This document shows, in pieces, positions 34,790 to 45,049 of a stretch of 64,000 nt of DNA (the first letter of the stretch is position 1; each line of letters opens with the position of its first letter). The stretch is from NCBI GenBank assembly GCA_016794425.1, contig JAEUHR010000047.1:1-64000 (forward strand). Direction: 5' to 3'. The stretch comes from Planctomycetota bacterium. Lineage in GTDB: Bacteria; Planctomycetota; UBA1135; UBA2386. The position numbers and the translations under genes are program-made. The notes below the pieces were generated by a model that did no database searches, was not told where the DNA came from, and saw only the letters and a list, made by a program, of their open reading frames with translations.

Positions 34790-36388
34790 ATGCCGCAACC
34801 TGCCGCCGAACGCCTGCCGCCGGTCGAACGCGCCCTGTGGTGGCTGTTGCTCGCGGCGGCGGCGGCGGCCACGGTGCTGTTCGTCGGTGTCGCCGGCAGC
34901 AGGATCGGCTACCCGTTCGAGCTCGAGTGGATGGAGGGTGCGATCGTCGACCACGCCGGCCGCGTCGCCGACGGCCTGCCGCTCTACTGCGCGCCGGGAC
35001 CCGAACACGTGCCGTTCCTCTACGCGCCGCTGGTGTTCTGGCTCGGCGGCGCGCTGATGGCGCTCGGCGTCGACGGTTTCCTGGCGCTGCGGCTCGTCGC
35101 CGCCGGCACGTCGCTGGCCGCGGCGCTGCTGATCGGTCACTGGGTGCGGCGCGAAACCGGCCGCGTGGTGCCGGGCCTCGTCGGCACCGGCCTGTTCCTG
35201 GCCGGCTACGGCTGGGTCGCGTGGTGGTACGACCTCGCGCGCAACGACGGGCCGTTCGTGCTGGCGATGCTCGGTGCCGGCTACCTGCTGCGCCACGGCG
35301 GCCGGCGCGGCCCGCTGCTGGCGGCGCTGCTGGGCACGCTGGCGTTCCTCGCCAAGCAGTCGGCGCTGATGTGGTTGCCGGCGCTGGTCATGGGCGCGCT
35401 GTGCCAGGACTGGCGCGGCGGCCTGCGTTTCGCCGTCGCGCTGGCGCTCGGCGTCGGCAGTTCGGTGCTGGCGCTGCACCTCGCCAGCGACGGCTGGTCG
35501 ACGTTCTTCGTGTTCGAGATGCCGCGCTACCACGGCTGGCACGGCGAACGGAAGTTCGCCTTCTGGGTCGAGGACCTGCGGCCGATGTTGCCGCTGGTGG
35601 CGCTCGGCGTGCTCGGCTTCGTCGCCCGCGCGCGCGCCGGCGAAGCCCGGCCGGCGCTGCTGCTGGCGGCGTTCGGTTGTGGCGGTCTGCTGACGTCGTG
35701 GGCGTCGCGGCTGCACGTCGGCGGTTACGACAACGTGCTGCTCTACGGCCTCGCCGCCGGCTGCGTGCTCGGCGCCGCCGTGCAGGCCGGCCTCGGCGCG
35801 CGCTGGCGCTGGCTGGTGCCGGTGGTGCTGCTGGTCGAGTTCGGCTGGCTCGCGGCGCTGGCCTGGCAGCGGTGGCAGCACGAACCGCCGCTGCCCGGAG
35901 CCGCGCACCGGCAGGCCCACACCGAACTGGCGGCGTTCGTGCAGGCGCAGGACGGACCGGTCTGGATCCCGGCGCACGGCGGGCTCACGCGGCGGCTAGG
36001 CAAGGGCAGCGGCGCCCACGGCCAGGCGATCTTCGACCTGCTGCAGGCGCTGCCGAAGAACCAGGACGGCCTCGACCTGACGGCGCTGCAGGACCGCAGC
36101 CGGCTCGGGCACCTGCCGCCGCGCGTGGTCGCGGCGATCACCGGCTTCGTCGATCGCACCGATGCGGCGCTGCGCGAACGGCGCTTCGCGGCGGTCGTCG
36201 TCGACGAGGTCGGCGCGCACGCGTTCGCGCCGCTGTTCGCGCAGGGGCTGGTCGGCGCCGACGGCGTGTTCGGCACCGACGACGATCCGTACGTGCGGCA
36301 GCCGCAGCCGCTGTTGCGCGACCCGACGGCGATCCGGCCGCTGTCGGGCTACGAAGTGCACACGCCGCACGTGTGGCAACGGCGCTGA
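34790..36388 (+). CDS. Polytopic GT-C-like membrane protein
   Basis: 532 residues. About ten hydrophobic segments in the first 390 residues. The first extracytoplasmic loop after TM1 contains YPFELEWMEGAIVDHAGRVADGLPLY, an acidic loop of the kind that carries the catalytic Asp/Glu in GT-C glycosyltransferases of the GT39/GT83 (ArnT/PMT) group. WWYDLARNDGPF and LAFLAKQSALMWLPALV resemble further conserved loops. The C-terminal 140 residues are soluble and contain DRTDAALRERRFAAVVVDE. It probably transfers a sugar from a lipid carrier to an envelope acceptor. The clan is likely, but the family is not certain. Confidence 0.75.
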   Translation: MPQPAAERLPPVERALWWLLLAAAAAATVLFVGVAGSRIGYPFELEWMEGAIVDHAGRVADGLPLYCAPGPEHVPFLYAPLVFWLGGALMALGVDGFLALRLVAAGTSLAAALLIGHWVRRETGRVVPGLVGTGLFLAGYGWVAWWYDLARNDGPFVLAMLGAGYLLRHGGRRGPLLAALLGTLAFLAKQSALMWLPALVMGALCQDWRGGLRFAVALALGVGSSVLALHLASDGWSTFFVFEMPRYHGWHGERKFAFWVEDLRPMLPLVALGVLGFVARARAGEARPALLLAAFGCGGLLTSWASRLHVGGYDNVLLYGLAAGCVLGAAVQAGLGARWRWLVPVVLLVEFGWLAALAWQRWQHEPPLPGAAHRQAHTELAAFVQAQDGPVWIPAHGGLTRRLGKGSGAHGQAIFDLLQALPKNQDGLDLTALQDRSRLGHLPPRVVAAITGFVDRTDAALRERRFAAVVVDEVGAHAFAPLFAQGLVGADGVFGTDDDPYVRQPQPLLRDPTAIRPLSGYEVHTPHVWQRR

Positions 36389-36428
36389 CCCGGCGCATCC
36401 GGCCGCCGCCGCCGGCGAACGGCGCCCG

Positions 36429-36932
36429 GTGAGCTGCTTCGCCGACCGACTGCAGCGGGCCCAGCCGACCGCGCGCGGCACCCGCCGCTGGCTGTTCGTC
36501 CCCTACGACCAGCTGCACGACGGCATCGGTCCACTCGCGCACGAGCCGCCCGGCGAACTCGGCATCGTGCTGGTCGAGAGCCGCGCGAAGGCCGCCCGGC
36601 GGCCCTACCACCGCCACAAGCTCGCGCTGGTGCTGACCAACCTGCGCCACTTCGCGCTCGAGCAGGCCGCGCGCGGCGTCGCGGTGCGCCACGTCGCGAC
36701 CGACGGCGGCTACTACTACGAACTGCCCGGCGGCGGCGGCGACGAGGCGCTCGGTTACGTGCAGGTCGGCCTGATGCTGTCGCTGGCGCTGGCCGACCTG
36801 CCGCATCCCGGCACGCCGTGGACGCTGGACATCGGTCTGTCCTACCTGGTGCTCGGCGACAGCAACCGCGCGCGCAACGGGGGCGACCGCGACGAACTGC
36901 TCGCGGTGCTCGCGATCGCCACGAGCTTCTGA
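36429..36932 (+). CDS. Chimeric short protein: photolyase-related N-terminus joined to outer-membrane-like C-terminus
   Basis: 167 residues from a GTG. Residues about 18-95 (WLFVPYDQLHDGIGPLAH…, LVESRAKAARRPYHRHKLAL, TNLRHFALEQAARGVAVRHV) match the N-terminal domain of deoxyribodipyrimidine-photolyase-related proteins, which are normally about 500 residues. After about residue 95 the sequence changes to YVQVGLMLSLALAD, WTLDIGLSYLVLGDSNRARN and a final LAVLAIATSF. This reads like the last beta-strands of an outer-membrane barrel, including the terminal Phe. The FAD-binding domain is missing. This looks like an in-frame deletion fusion or a pseudogene rather than a working photolyase. Confidence 0.6.
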   Translation: MSCFADRLQRAQPTARGTRRWLFVPYDQLHDGIGPLAHEPPGELGIVLVESRAKAARRPYHRHKLALVLTNLRHFALEQAARGVAVRHVATDGGYYYELPGGGGDEALGYVQVGLMLSLALADLPHPGTPWTLDIGLSYLVLGDSNRARNGGDRDELLAVLAIATSF

Positions 36933-36939
36933 CGGCCCT

Positions 36940-37386
36940 TCAGCCGAGCGTCTTCAGCGCGTCCTGCACCAGCTTGCCGTCGGCGAGGCCCTTGTACTTC
37001 GCCATCCACTCCTTCATGAAGCGGCCGGTGTCCTTGCCGCCCTGGTAGCCGATCTCGGCGGCCAGCGCCTTGACCTTGTCGGCGACCTCGGCCGCCGACA
37101 GCTGGCGCGGCAGGTAGCCCTGGATCACTTCGATCTCGAACTGCTCCCTGGCGGCGACCTCGGCGCGGCCGGCCGCCTTGGCCTGCGCGACCGTGTCGGC
37201 GCGCGTCTTGACGGCCTTCTGCAGCACGGCGACCTCGTCCTCGTCGGCCAGCGCGTCGACCTGCGCGTCGATCGCCTTCTTCTTCAGGTCGCTGATCAGC
37301 ATGCGCAGCACCTCGAGGCGCGGCTTGTCGCCGCCCTTCATCGCCACTTTCATCGCCTCGGTCAGCTGCGGGAGGTACTTGGTCAT
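36940..37386 (-). CDS. yqeY: GatB/YqeY domain protein
   Basis: 148 residues, the usual family length. It begins TKYLPQLTEAMKVAMKGGDKPRLEVLRMLIS, followed by the charged helical body and IQGYLPRQLSAAEV…, and ends IGYQGGKDTGRFMKEWMAKY… The YqeY family resembles the tail of the amidotransferase subunit GatB and may act on tRNA. Its start overlaps the gyrA stop as ATGA, so it is coupled to gyrA. Confidence 0.92.
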   Translation of the reverse strand: MTKYLPQLTEAMKVAMKGGDKPRLEVLRMLISDLKKKAIDAQVDALADEDEVAVLQKAVKTRADTVAQAKAAGRAEVAAREQFEIEVIQGYLPRQLSAAEVADKVKALAAEIGYQGGKDTGRFMKEWMAKYKGLADGKLVQDALKTLG

Positions 37387-39860
37387 GCCTTGCCGTCCTT
37401 CGCGGCCGTGTCGGCCTCGGGTTCTTCGCTCGGAATGCGCGCCACGGACACCAGCTTGTCGCCGTCGTTCAGCGCGATGCAGCGCACGCCCTGCGTGTTG
37501 CGACCGATCACGCTGATCTGGCCGGCCTTGGTGCGCACGATCTGCCCGTCCTTGGTGATCATCATGACCTCGTCGTCGTCCTTGACGGCCAGCAGGTTGA
37601 CGACCTTGCCGTTCCGGTCGCTGGTCTTGATGTCGATGATGCCCTTGCCGCCGCGGTTCTGCAGCCGGTACTCCTCGACCGGCGTGCGCTTGCCGTAGCC
37701 GTTCTCGCAGATCGTCAGCAGCGTGCCGGTGCCGTCGGTGACGACCATGTCGCACACCGCGTCGCCGGCTTCGAGCGTGATGCCCTTCACGCCGACCGCG
37801 CTGCGGCCCATCGCGCGCGCGTCCTCCTCGGCGAAGCGGATCGACATGCCGTCGCGCGTGCCGAGCACGATCGTCTGGCCGGCGCGGCACAGGTTGACGC
37901 CGACCAGGCTGTCGCCCTCGTCGAGGCCGACCGCGATGATGCCGCCGGCGCGCGGCCGGCTGTACTGCTCCAGCGCGGTCTTCTTGATCAGGCCGTTGCG
38001 CGTCGCCGTGACCAGGAAGCGGTCGTCGAACGACTCGACGCGCAGGATCGCGGTGATCTTCTCCTCGGCCTGCGTCTCGACGACGTTGGCGAGCGCGCGG
38101 CCCTTCGCGGTGCGGCCGTAGCTCGGCAGCTCGTAGACCTTCTTCCAGTAGACGCGGCCCTTGTCGGTGAAGAACAGCAGGTGGTCGTGCGTGCTGGCGA
38201 CGAACAGGTTCCACAGGAAGTCGCCTTCCTTGGTCTCGGCGCCGCTGACGCCCTTGCCGCCGCGGCCCTGCGTCCGGTACTGGTCGAGCGCGGTGCGCTT
38301 GATGTAGCCCTCGTGGGTGACGGTCACGACCATCATCTCCTCGGGGATCAGATCCTCGGCGACGAAGTTGCCGACCTCCTCGTCGCTGATCTGCGTGCGG
38401 CGCGCGTCGCCGTACTGCTCGACCATCTCCTGCAGGTCCTGCTTCATCAGGCCGATCAGCACCGCGCGGTCGGACAGGATCGTCTTGTAGTAGGCGATCT
38501 TGTCGCGGACCTCCTTGTGCTCGGCTTCGAGCTTCTCGATCTCGAGGCCGGTCAGCCGCGCGAGGCGCATGTCGAGGATCGCGCGCGCCTGGATCTCGCT
38601 GAGCGCGAACCGGGCCATCAGGCGCGTGCGCGCCTCGTCGGTGTTCGCCGAGCGCTTGATGATCTCGATGACCTCGTCGATGTTCTGCACCGCGAGGCGC
38701 AGGCCCTCGAGGATGTGCAGCCGCTCCTCGGCCTTCTTCAGCAGGAAGCGCGTGCGCCGCCGGATCACGTCCTGACGGTGATCGCGGTAGCACTCGAGCA
38801 TCTGCTTGAAGCCGAGCGTGCGCGGCCGGCTGTCGACGATCGCCAGGTTGATGATCGAGAACGTGCTCTGCAGCGGCGACAGCTTGAACAGCTGGTTCAC
38901 GGTCACCAGCTCGTCCTCGACGCCCTTCTTCAGTTCGATCACCAGCCGCAGGCCGACGCGGTCGTTGCTCTCGTCGTTGGCGTCCGCGATCGAGTCGATC
39001 TGGCCGCTCTTCACCAGGTGGTCGATGCGCTCCAGGATCGTCGTCGTCTTGATCTGGTACGGCACCTCGGTGAACACGAGCTGCTTCCGGCCCTTCTTCT
39101 CCTCGACGTGGTACTTGGCGCGCACCACGACGTTGCCGCGGCCGCTGGCGTAGGCGTTGCGGATGCCGCCGCGCCCCATGATCGTGCCGCCGGTCGGGAA
39201 GTCCGGGCCCTGCACCGACTCGAGCAGTTCGTCGAGCGTGACGTCCGGCTTGTCGAGCAGCTTCACGATCGCTGCCGCGACCTCGCGCAGGTTGTGCGGC
39301 GGCAGGCTCGCCGCCATGCCGACGGCGATACCGGTCGAACCGTTGCAGATCAGGTTCGGAAACCGAGCCGGCAGCACGACCGGCTGCATCTTGGTGTCGT
39401 CGTAGTTCGGGACCTCGTCGACGGTGTCCTTGTCGAGGTCCTCGAGCAGGTGCATCGCCGGATAGCCCAGGCGCGCCTCGGTGTAGCGCATCGCCGCCGG
39501 CGGGCTGCCGTCGATCGCGCCGAAGTTGCCCTGGCTGTCGACCTGCGGATAGCGCGTCGTGAACGGCTGCGCCATGCCGACGAGGGTCGGGTAGACGACC
39601 GACTCGCCGTGCGGGTGGTAGTTGCCCGACGTGTCGCCGCAGATCTTCGCGCACTTGCGGTGCTTGCTGCGCGGCCCCAGGTTCAGGTCGTTCATCGCGA
39701 CCAGCACGCGGCGCTGGCTCGGCTTCAGACCGTCGCGCGCGTCGGGCAGAGCGCGACTCAGGATCACGCTCATCGAGTAGTTCAGGTAACTCTCGCGCAT
39801 CTCCCGCTCGAGCAGGAGATCGGTGATGCGGCCGCCGGTCGGCGGGGTCGGATCGGTCAT
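37383..39860 (-). CDS. gyrA: DNA gyrase subunit A
   Basis: 825 residues, full length for GyrA. The breakage-reunion domain shows NYSMSVILSRALPDARDGLKP and the active-site region PAAMRYTEARL (catalytic Tyr at about 120). The quinolone-determining region reads YHPHGESVVYPTLVGMAQPF: the Ser equivalent to E. coli Ser83 is kept, while the Asp87 position is Pro. The C-terminal beta-pinwheel contains the GyrA box QGRGGKGV and related QNRGGKGI and RPRAGGII motifs, supporting gyrase rather than ParC. gyrB is not in the window. Cytoplasmic; introduces negative supercoils with GyrB. Confidence 0.96.
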   Translation of the reverse strand: MTDPTPPTGGRITDLLLEREMRESYLNYSMSVILSRALPDARDGLKPSQRRVLVAMNDLNLGPRSKHRKCAKICGDTSGNYHPHGESVVYPTLVGMAQPFTTRYPQVDSQGNFGAIDGSPPAAMRYTEARLGYPAMHLLEDLDKDTVDEVPNYDDTKMQPVVLPARFPNLICNGSTGIAVGMAASLPPHNLREVAAAIVKLLDKPDVTLDELLESVQGPDFPTGGTIMGRGGIRNAYASGRGNVVVRAKYHVEEKKGRKQLVFTEVPYQIKTTTILERIDHLVKSGQIDSIADANDESNDRVGLRLVIELKKGVEDELVTVNQLFKLSPLQSTFSIINLAIVDSRPRTLGFKQMLECYRDHRQDVIRRRTRFLLKKAEERLHILEGLRLAVQNIDEVIEIIKRSANTDEARTRLMARFALSEIQARAILDMRLARLTGLEIEKLEAEHKEVRDKIAYYKTILSDRAVLIGLMKQDLQEMVEQYGDARRTQISDEEVGNFVAEDLIPEEMMVVTVTHEGYIKRTALDQYRTQGRGGKGVSGAETKEGDFLWNLFVASTHDHLLFFTDKGRVYWKKVYELPSYGRTAKGRALANVVETQAEEKITAILRVESFDDRFLVTATRNGLIKKTALEQYSRPRAGGIIAVGLDEGDSLVGVNLCRAGQTIVLGTRDGMSIRFAEEDARAMGRSAVGVKGITLEAGDAVCDMVVTDGTGTLLTICENGYGKRTPVEEYRLQNRGGKGIIDIKTSDRNGKVVNLLAVKDDDEVMMITKDGQIVRTKAGQISVIGRNTQGVRCIALNDGDKLVSVARIPSEEPEADTAAKDGKA

Positions 39861-40019
39861 GAGCGGCGTGGGGCCCGGCGTCGGGTGGAGGCGAAAAGAG
39901 CATTCTTCCGGGCCTGCCTGGACGCTTCAACCTCGCGGATGATCCGCTAGCATGCTTTGTCGCTCGCGGGGCAGAGGACCCTGCGCCAACCCAGAACACG
40001 CCGCCCGTCCGAGGTCCCT

Positions 40020-40853
40020 TTGTTCGACAAGAGTGCCATCCTGCTGGTCGTCTCCCGCGAGATCCTCGAAGGCGCGGTCGTCGACCGCAACGCCGCCTTC
40101 ATCGCCAGCCGCATCGACGACATCGGCTACCGGCTGCGCTCGATCCAGGTGATCGACCGCGTCGAGAGCGAGATGGTCTCGGCGCTGAAATGGGCGATCG
40201 ACCAGAAGCCGACGTTCGTGATCACGACCGGCGGCATGGGCCCGAACTGGGACGACAGCTCGCGCAACTGCCTGTCGCTGGCAACCGGCCAACCGCTCGA
40301 GGAGAACGCGGCCGCGGTCGAGTTCGTGCAGAACTCCTATCGCCGCCTGCACGCCAAGGGCATCGTCGGCAGCCCCGACCTGAACGAGAGCCGCCGCGGC
40401 ATGGCCAGTGTGCCGCGCGGCGCGATCTGCTACGAGAACACCGTCGGCACCGCGCCGGCGGTGCAGCTGCGCGTGCACAACACGACCGTGTTCCTGCTGC
40501 CGGGCGTACCGGCCGAGATGCAGCAGTTCTTCGCGACCAACGTGCTGCCGGTGATGAACGCCGAGGGGCCGGACACCGTGCGCGGCGAGCGCGTGATCGA
40601 CTACCACGGCTACGACCTGTCGCAGATCAGCCGCGCGCTGGCCGACATCGCCAAGAAGCACCCCAACGTGCAGGTGCGCACCCGCACCCAAGGCTTCGAC
40701 CGCACCCGCGTGATCCGCATCCTGCTGGTCAGCGAGCACGAGGACCAGGCGCAGCTCGACAAGGTGCTCTACCACGCCGAGAAGGACATGCGCGAACGGC
40801 TCGGGCTCGAGATCGAGCCGCGGCCGACCGACGCCGGCACGATCGGCGATTGA
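40020..40853 (+). CDS. CinA-like molybdopterin-binding-domain protein
   Basis: 277 residues from a TTG preceded by GAGG at five-base spacing. The N-terminus AILLVVSREILEGAVVDRNAAFIASRI fits the MoCF/CinA N-terminal domain, with the nucleotide-handling TTGGMGPNWDD motif near residue 75 and the LLPGVPAEMQQFF motif near 165. The C-terminal nicotinamide-nucleotide amidase domain of full CinA is missing; instead there is a short region ending RPTDAGTIGD. A role in NMN or cofactor repair is possible. Its stop overlaps the mutY start. An upstream ATG at 39957 is possible but lacks a ribosome-binding site. Confidence 0.85.
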   Translation: MFDKSAILLVVSREILEGAVVDRNAAFIASRIDDIGYRLRSIQVIDRVESEMVSALKWAIDQKPTFVITTGGMGPNWDDSSRNCLSLATGQPLEENAAAVEFVQNSYRRLHAKGIVGSPDLNESRRGMASVPRGAICYENTVGTAPAVQLRVHNTTVFLLPGVPAEMQQFFATNVLPVMNAEGPDTVRGERVIDYHGYDLSQISRALADIAKKHPNVQVRTRTQGFDRTRVIRILLVSEHEDQAQLDKVLYHAEKDMRERLGLEIEPRPTDAGTIGD

Positions 40854-41899
40854 CCGCCCGCTTCGCCGACCGCCTGCTGGCCTGGTTCGACGCGCACCGG
40901 CGCGACCTGCCGTGGCGCCGGACCCGCGATCCGTGGGCGATCTGGGTCAGCGAGATCATGCTGCAGCAGACGCGCGTCGAGGCGGTGCGCGCCGCCTGGC
41001 AGCGCTTCGTGCAGCGCTTCCCGACGCCGGCGTCGTTCGCGGGTGCCAGCGACGACGAACTGTTCGCGGCGTGGCGCGGGCTCGGCTACTACCGGCGCGC
41101 GCGGCTGCTGCGCGACGGTGCGCGGCGCGTCGTCGCCGAACACGGTGGTGTGGTGCCGAACGACCCGGCGGCGCTGGCGGAACTGCCCGGCATCGGTGAC
41201 TACACGCTCGGCGCGATCGCCTCGATCGCCTTCGCGCAGGCGCTGCCGGCGGTCGACGGCAACGTCGAACGCGTCGCCGCGCGCCACCGCGGCATCGCCG
41301 ACGAGATCCGCAGCCGGCCGGCGCGCGAACGGGTCCGCGCGGCCGTGCTGGGCTGGCTCGACCACGAGCGGCCAGGCGACTTCAACCAGGCGCTGATGGA
41401 GCTCGGCGCAATGGTCTGCACGCCGACCTCGCCGGCCTGCGACCGCTGTCCGGTCGCGGCCGACTGCACCGCCCGCCGAGCCGGCACCACCGCGGCGCTG
41501 CCGGTGCGCAAGCCGCGGCGGGCGCCGGTGGCGGTGACGGCGCGGGCCGCATGCGTGCTGCGCGGCGCCTGTGCACTGGGCGCCCGCGTGCCCGACGGCG
41601 AGCCCAACGCCGGCCAGGTCGAACTGCCGGGCGCCGGCGTGCTGGTCAGCGCGACCGAAGCGGAGCTGGCGCAGGCGCTGCGCCGGCGCTTCGCGGCGCG
41701 GCTCGAACTCGGACCGGTACTGGCCACGGTCCGCCACGCGATCACCCACCACCGCATCGACTTGCACGCGCACGCCGCGACGGTCCGCGAGCGCGGCCGG
41801 CTGCAGTGGTTTCCGCTCGACGAAGCGACGCCGTGGTCCACTCCGGCTCGCAAGGTGTTCGGGCGCCTGCTCGGCGGCGAGGCGCCAGCGCAGACGTGA
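40850..41899 (+). CDS. mutY: A/G-specific adenine glycosylase MutY
   Basis: 349 residues from a TTG that overlaps the previous stop (TTGA). The core has PWRRTRDPWAIWVSEIMLQQTRVE with the catalytic Glu, the helix-hairpin-helix LAELPGIGDYTLGAIASIAF, PAVDGNVERV with the catalytic Asp, and the [4Fe-4S] ligands C-x6-C-x2-C-x5-C in CTPTSPACDRCPVAADC. The C-terminal NUDIX-like domain that recognises 8-oxoG is present (ITHHRIDLHAHAA, LQWFPLDEA). It removes adenine mispaired with 8-oxoguanine. Confidence 0.95.
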   Translation: MTARFADRLLAWFDAHRRDLPWRRTRDPWAIWVSEIMLQQTRVEAVRAAWQRFVQRFPTPASFAGASDDELFAAWRGLGYYRRARLLRDGARRVVAEHGGVVPNDPAALAELPGIGDYTLGAIASIAFAQALPAVDGNVERVAARHRGIADEIRSRPARERVRAAVLGWLDHERPGDFNQALMELGAMVCTPTSPACDRCPVAADCTARRAGTTAALPVRKPRRAPVAVTARAACVLRGACALGARVPDGEPNAGQVELPGAGVLVSATEAELAQALRRRFAARLELGPVLATVRHAITHHRIDLHAHAATVRERGRLQWFPLDEATPWSTPARKVFGRLLGGEAPAQT

Positions 41900-41955
41900 C
41901 CTCGGCGCGCGCGGCGCTATCGTCAGCTGCTTCCGACAGCCAGCGAGGAACACCG

Positions 41956-42729
41956 ATGGGTCTGATGTCCGGCAAGAACGTGGCGATCTTCGGCATCGCC
42001 AACAAGCGCTCCATCGCCTGGGGCATCGCCCAGGCCCTGCACCGCGAGGGCGCCCGTCTGGCGCTGAACTTCCAGAACGACCGCATGGAGGAGCCGGTGC
42101 GCAAGCTGGCGGCCGAGCTGCCGGGCGACACGTTCCTGGCGCCGTGCGACGTCACGGTGCCGGGCGACATCGACCGCTTCTTCGACCGCCTCGGCAAGGA
42201 GTTCGGTCCGCTCGACGGCCTCGTGCACTCGATCGCGTTCGCCAAGCGCGAGGAGCTGGGCGGCAACTTCGTCGACACCAGCTGGGACGGCTACCAGCTG
42301 GCGCAGCAGGTCAGCGCCTGGTCGCTGATCGGCCTCGCCAAGGGCGCCGCACCGCTGATGGAAGGGCGCGACGCCGCCGTCGTCTGCCTCAGCTACTACG
42401 GCGCCGAGAAGGTCGTGCCGAACTACAACGTGATGGGCGTCGCCAAGGCGGCGCTCGAGGCGAACACGCGCTACCTCGCCTACGACCTCGGCCCGCGCGG
42501 TGTCCGCGTCAACGCGATCTCGGCCGGTCCGATCAAGACGGTGTCGGCGATGGGTGTCGCGGACTTCGGTTCCCTGCTCGACACGATGGCGCAGAAGTCG
42601 CCGCTGCGGCGCAACGTCGACCAGGCCGACGTCGGCAACACGGCGCTGTTCCTGCTGTCGAGCCTGGCGCGCGGCATCACCGGCCAGACCATCTACGTCG
42701 ACGCCGGCTACAGCATCATGGGCGCGTAG
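41956..42729 (+). CDS. fabI: Enoyl-ACP reductase FabI
   Basis: 257 residues. NAD-binding start VAIFGIANKRSIAWGIAQAL, the VHSIAFAKREELGG segment, and the catalytic YGAEKVVPNYNVMGVAKAAL with Tyr-x6-Lys and the preceding conserved Tyr. The C-terminus GITGQTIYVDAGYSIMG is typical. It catalyses the last reduction in fatty-acid elongation. A GCGAGGAA Shine-Dalgarno-like sequence lies seven bases upstream of the ATG. It overlaps the convergent TPR gene by 14 bases at the stop. Confidence 0.96.
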   Translation: MGLMSGKNVAIFGIANKRSIAWGIAQALHREGARLALNFQNDRMEEPVRKLAAELPGDTFLAPCDVTVPGDIDRFFDRLGKEFGPLDGLVHSIAFAKREELGGNFVDTSWDGYQLAQQVSAWSLIGLAKGAAPLMEGRDAAVVCLSYYGAEKVVPNYNVMGVAKAALEANTRYLAYDLGPRGVRVNAISAGPIKTVSAMGVADFGSLLDTMAQKSPLRRNVDQADVGNTALFLLSSLARGITGQTIYVDAGYSIMGA

Positions 42730-43882
42730 CGCCCGCGGCGAACCGCGCCGCCAGCTGCGCGCGTTCGGCGTCGGTCAGGCTGCCGCGTTCGGTGCCGACG
42801 CGCAGGGCGCGCTGCAGCAGTTCGCGCTGCGCGGGGTCGCCATCGGTCGCACCGGCGCGCTGCTGGCAGGCGGCCAGGTGCAACAGGCTGCCGAGGTGTT
42901 CGGGGTCGCGCTGCAGGGCGGCGGTGTAGTCCTCGCGCGCCGCCACCTCGTCGCCGCGTGCCTCGGCCGTGACACCGGCCCGGAACAGCGCTTCGGCGTT
43001 GCCCGGGAACCGCGCCGCCACTTCGCGGAAGCTCGCCTCGGCGTCGCGGCGCCGCTCATCGCGCCCGTCCGGGTCCTGAAGCTCCTCGGCCAGCTCGGCT
43101 CCGCGCAGCAGCGCCACGCCGACCGCCAGCGCGACGTCGTCGTCACCGGGCACCAGCTGCGCGCAGCGGCGGAACGAGCGCACTGCGGCATCGGCCTGGC
43201 CCTGCGCCACCTGCAGCGAGTTCGGCCGTGGGCCCGAGACCAGGCCGGCGAGGCGCAGGAGGCACCAGCCGAGCCGGAAGCTCGCGGTCGCATCATCGGG
43301 CCGCAGTGCGACATAGGCCTGCAGATGCGGCACGGCTGCCCGTTCTTCACCGAGTTCGTAGCGGTAGGTCCCGGCCGCCCCCAGCAGGGCTGCGCGCTCC
43401 TGCGGCGTCCGGTCACCGGCGCGCGCCAGCGCCGCCTCGGCCTGCGCCGCCGCCGCCGACATGTGTCCGGCTTCGGCCAACAGCACGGCGTGCATCCAGC
43501 CGACGAACGGATCGGTCGGATCGAGCTGCTCGGCGAGCTGCAGCTCGGATTCGCCGCGGTTGGCGAGGAACAGGTCCGGCGGATCGTCCAGTCCGGCGCG
43601 CTGGAACAACACCATGCCGAGCACGGCGCGGGCACGCGCCGACCGCGGGTCCAGTTCGAGCGCCGCGCGCGCCTCGGCTTCGGCTTCGACGTAGCGCAGC
43701 TGCACGACGGCGTCGATGGCGCGCTCGACGTGGCGGGCCAGGTCGCGCGCCGAGTCCGTCGACAGCGCGACGCGCGGCAACGCGGCGGCGTCCGCGGCCT
43801 TGGGCCGCGGCGAAACCCCGGCGCAGGCGGCCGCGACGGTGCCGACGGCGAACAGGAGCAGCAGGCGGGACGACGCAGGCAT
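42716..43882 (-). CDS. TPR-repeat lipoprotein
   Basis: 388 residues. Signal sequence with a lipobox-like VAAACAG, then TPR motifs throughout: YVEAEAEARAALELDPRSARARAVLGMVLF, ERAAVPHLQAYVALRPDDATASFRLGWCL, and REDYTAALQRDPEHLGSLLHLAACQQ. It probably acts as a protein-interaction scaffold at the membrane. The ATG at 43882 is chosen; a GTG nine bases upstream is also in frame. It is divergent from the MoxR gene (55 bp). Confidence 0.82.
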   Translation of the reverse strand: MPASSRLLLLFAVGTVAAACAGVSPRPKAADAAALPRVALSTDSARDLARHVERAIDAVVQLRYVEAEAEARAALELDPRSARARAVLGMVLFQRAGLDDPPDLFLANRGESELQLAEQLDPTDPFVGWMHAVLLAEAGHMSAAAAQAEAALARAGDRTPQERAALLGAAGTYRYELGEERAAVPHLQAYVALRPDDATASFRLGWCLLRLAGLVSGPRPNSLQVAQGQADAAVRSFRRCAQLVPGDDDVALAVGVALLRGAELAEELQDPDGRDERRRDAEASFREVAARFPGNAEALFRAGVTAEARGDEVAAREDYTAALQRDPEHLGSLLHLAACQQRAGATDGDPAQRELLQRALRVGTERGSLTDAERAQLAARFAAGATRP

Positions 43883-43937
43883 CGGCGGCACATCATCGTC
43901 TGGTCTGCCCTGCCGGCCAAGCTACGCTTGCCGCCGA

Positions 43938-44930
<993 letters not shown>

Positions 44931-45013
44931 ACCAGGTTCGTCACGGCGCGTTCTTCACGCCGCATTGACGAGCCGTTGACCGAACTGCGGCGCGCTGAAA
45001 AAACTGCACCGCC

Positions 45014-45044
45014 TTGGAAAGTTTCGGCCGCTGCTGCGTCTACA
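45014..45044 (+). promoter_or_regulatory. Possible promoter of the folded RNA
   Basis: TTGGAA at 45014 and TCTACA at 45039 are spaced 19 bases, a weak match to -35/-10 elements. Transcription would begin near 45051, just before the first stem. The 44931-45013 stretch between the MoxR stop and this site shows no gene. Confidence 0.25.
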
Positions 45045-45049
45045 GACAC

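Noticed and set aside
44965..45004. Promoter from TTGACG/TTGACC just after the MoxR gene
   Set aside because: Good -35-like hexamers, but no -10 element at 16-18 bases; the TTGGAA/TCTACA pair further down fits the RNA start slightly better.
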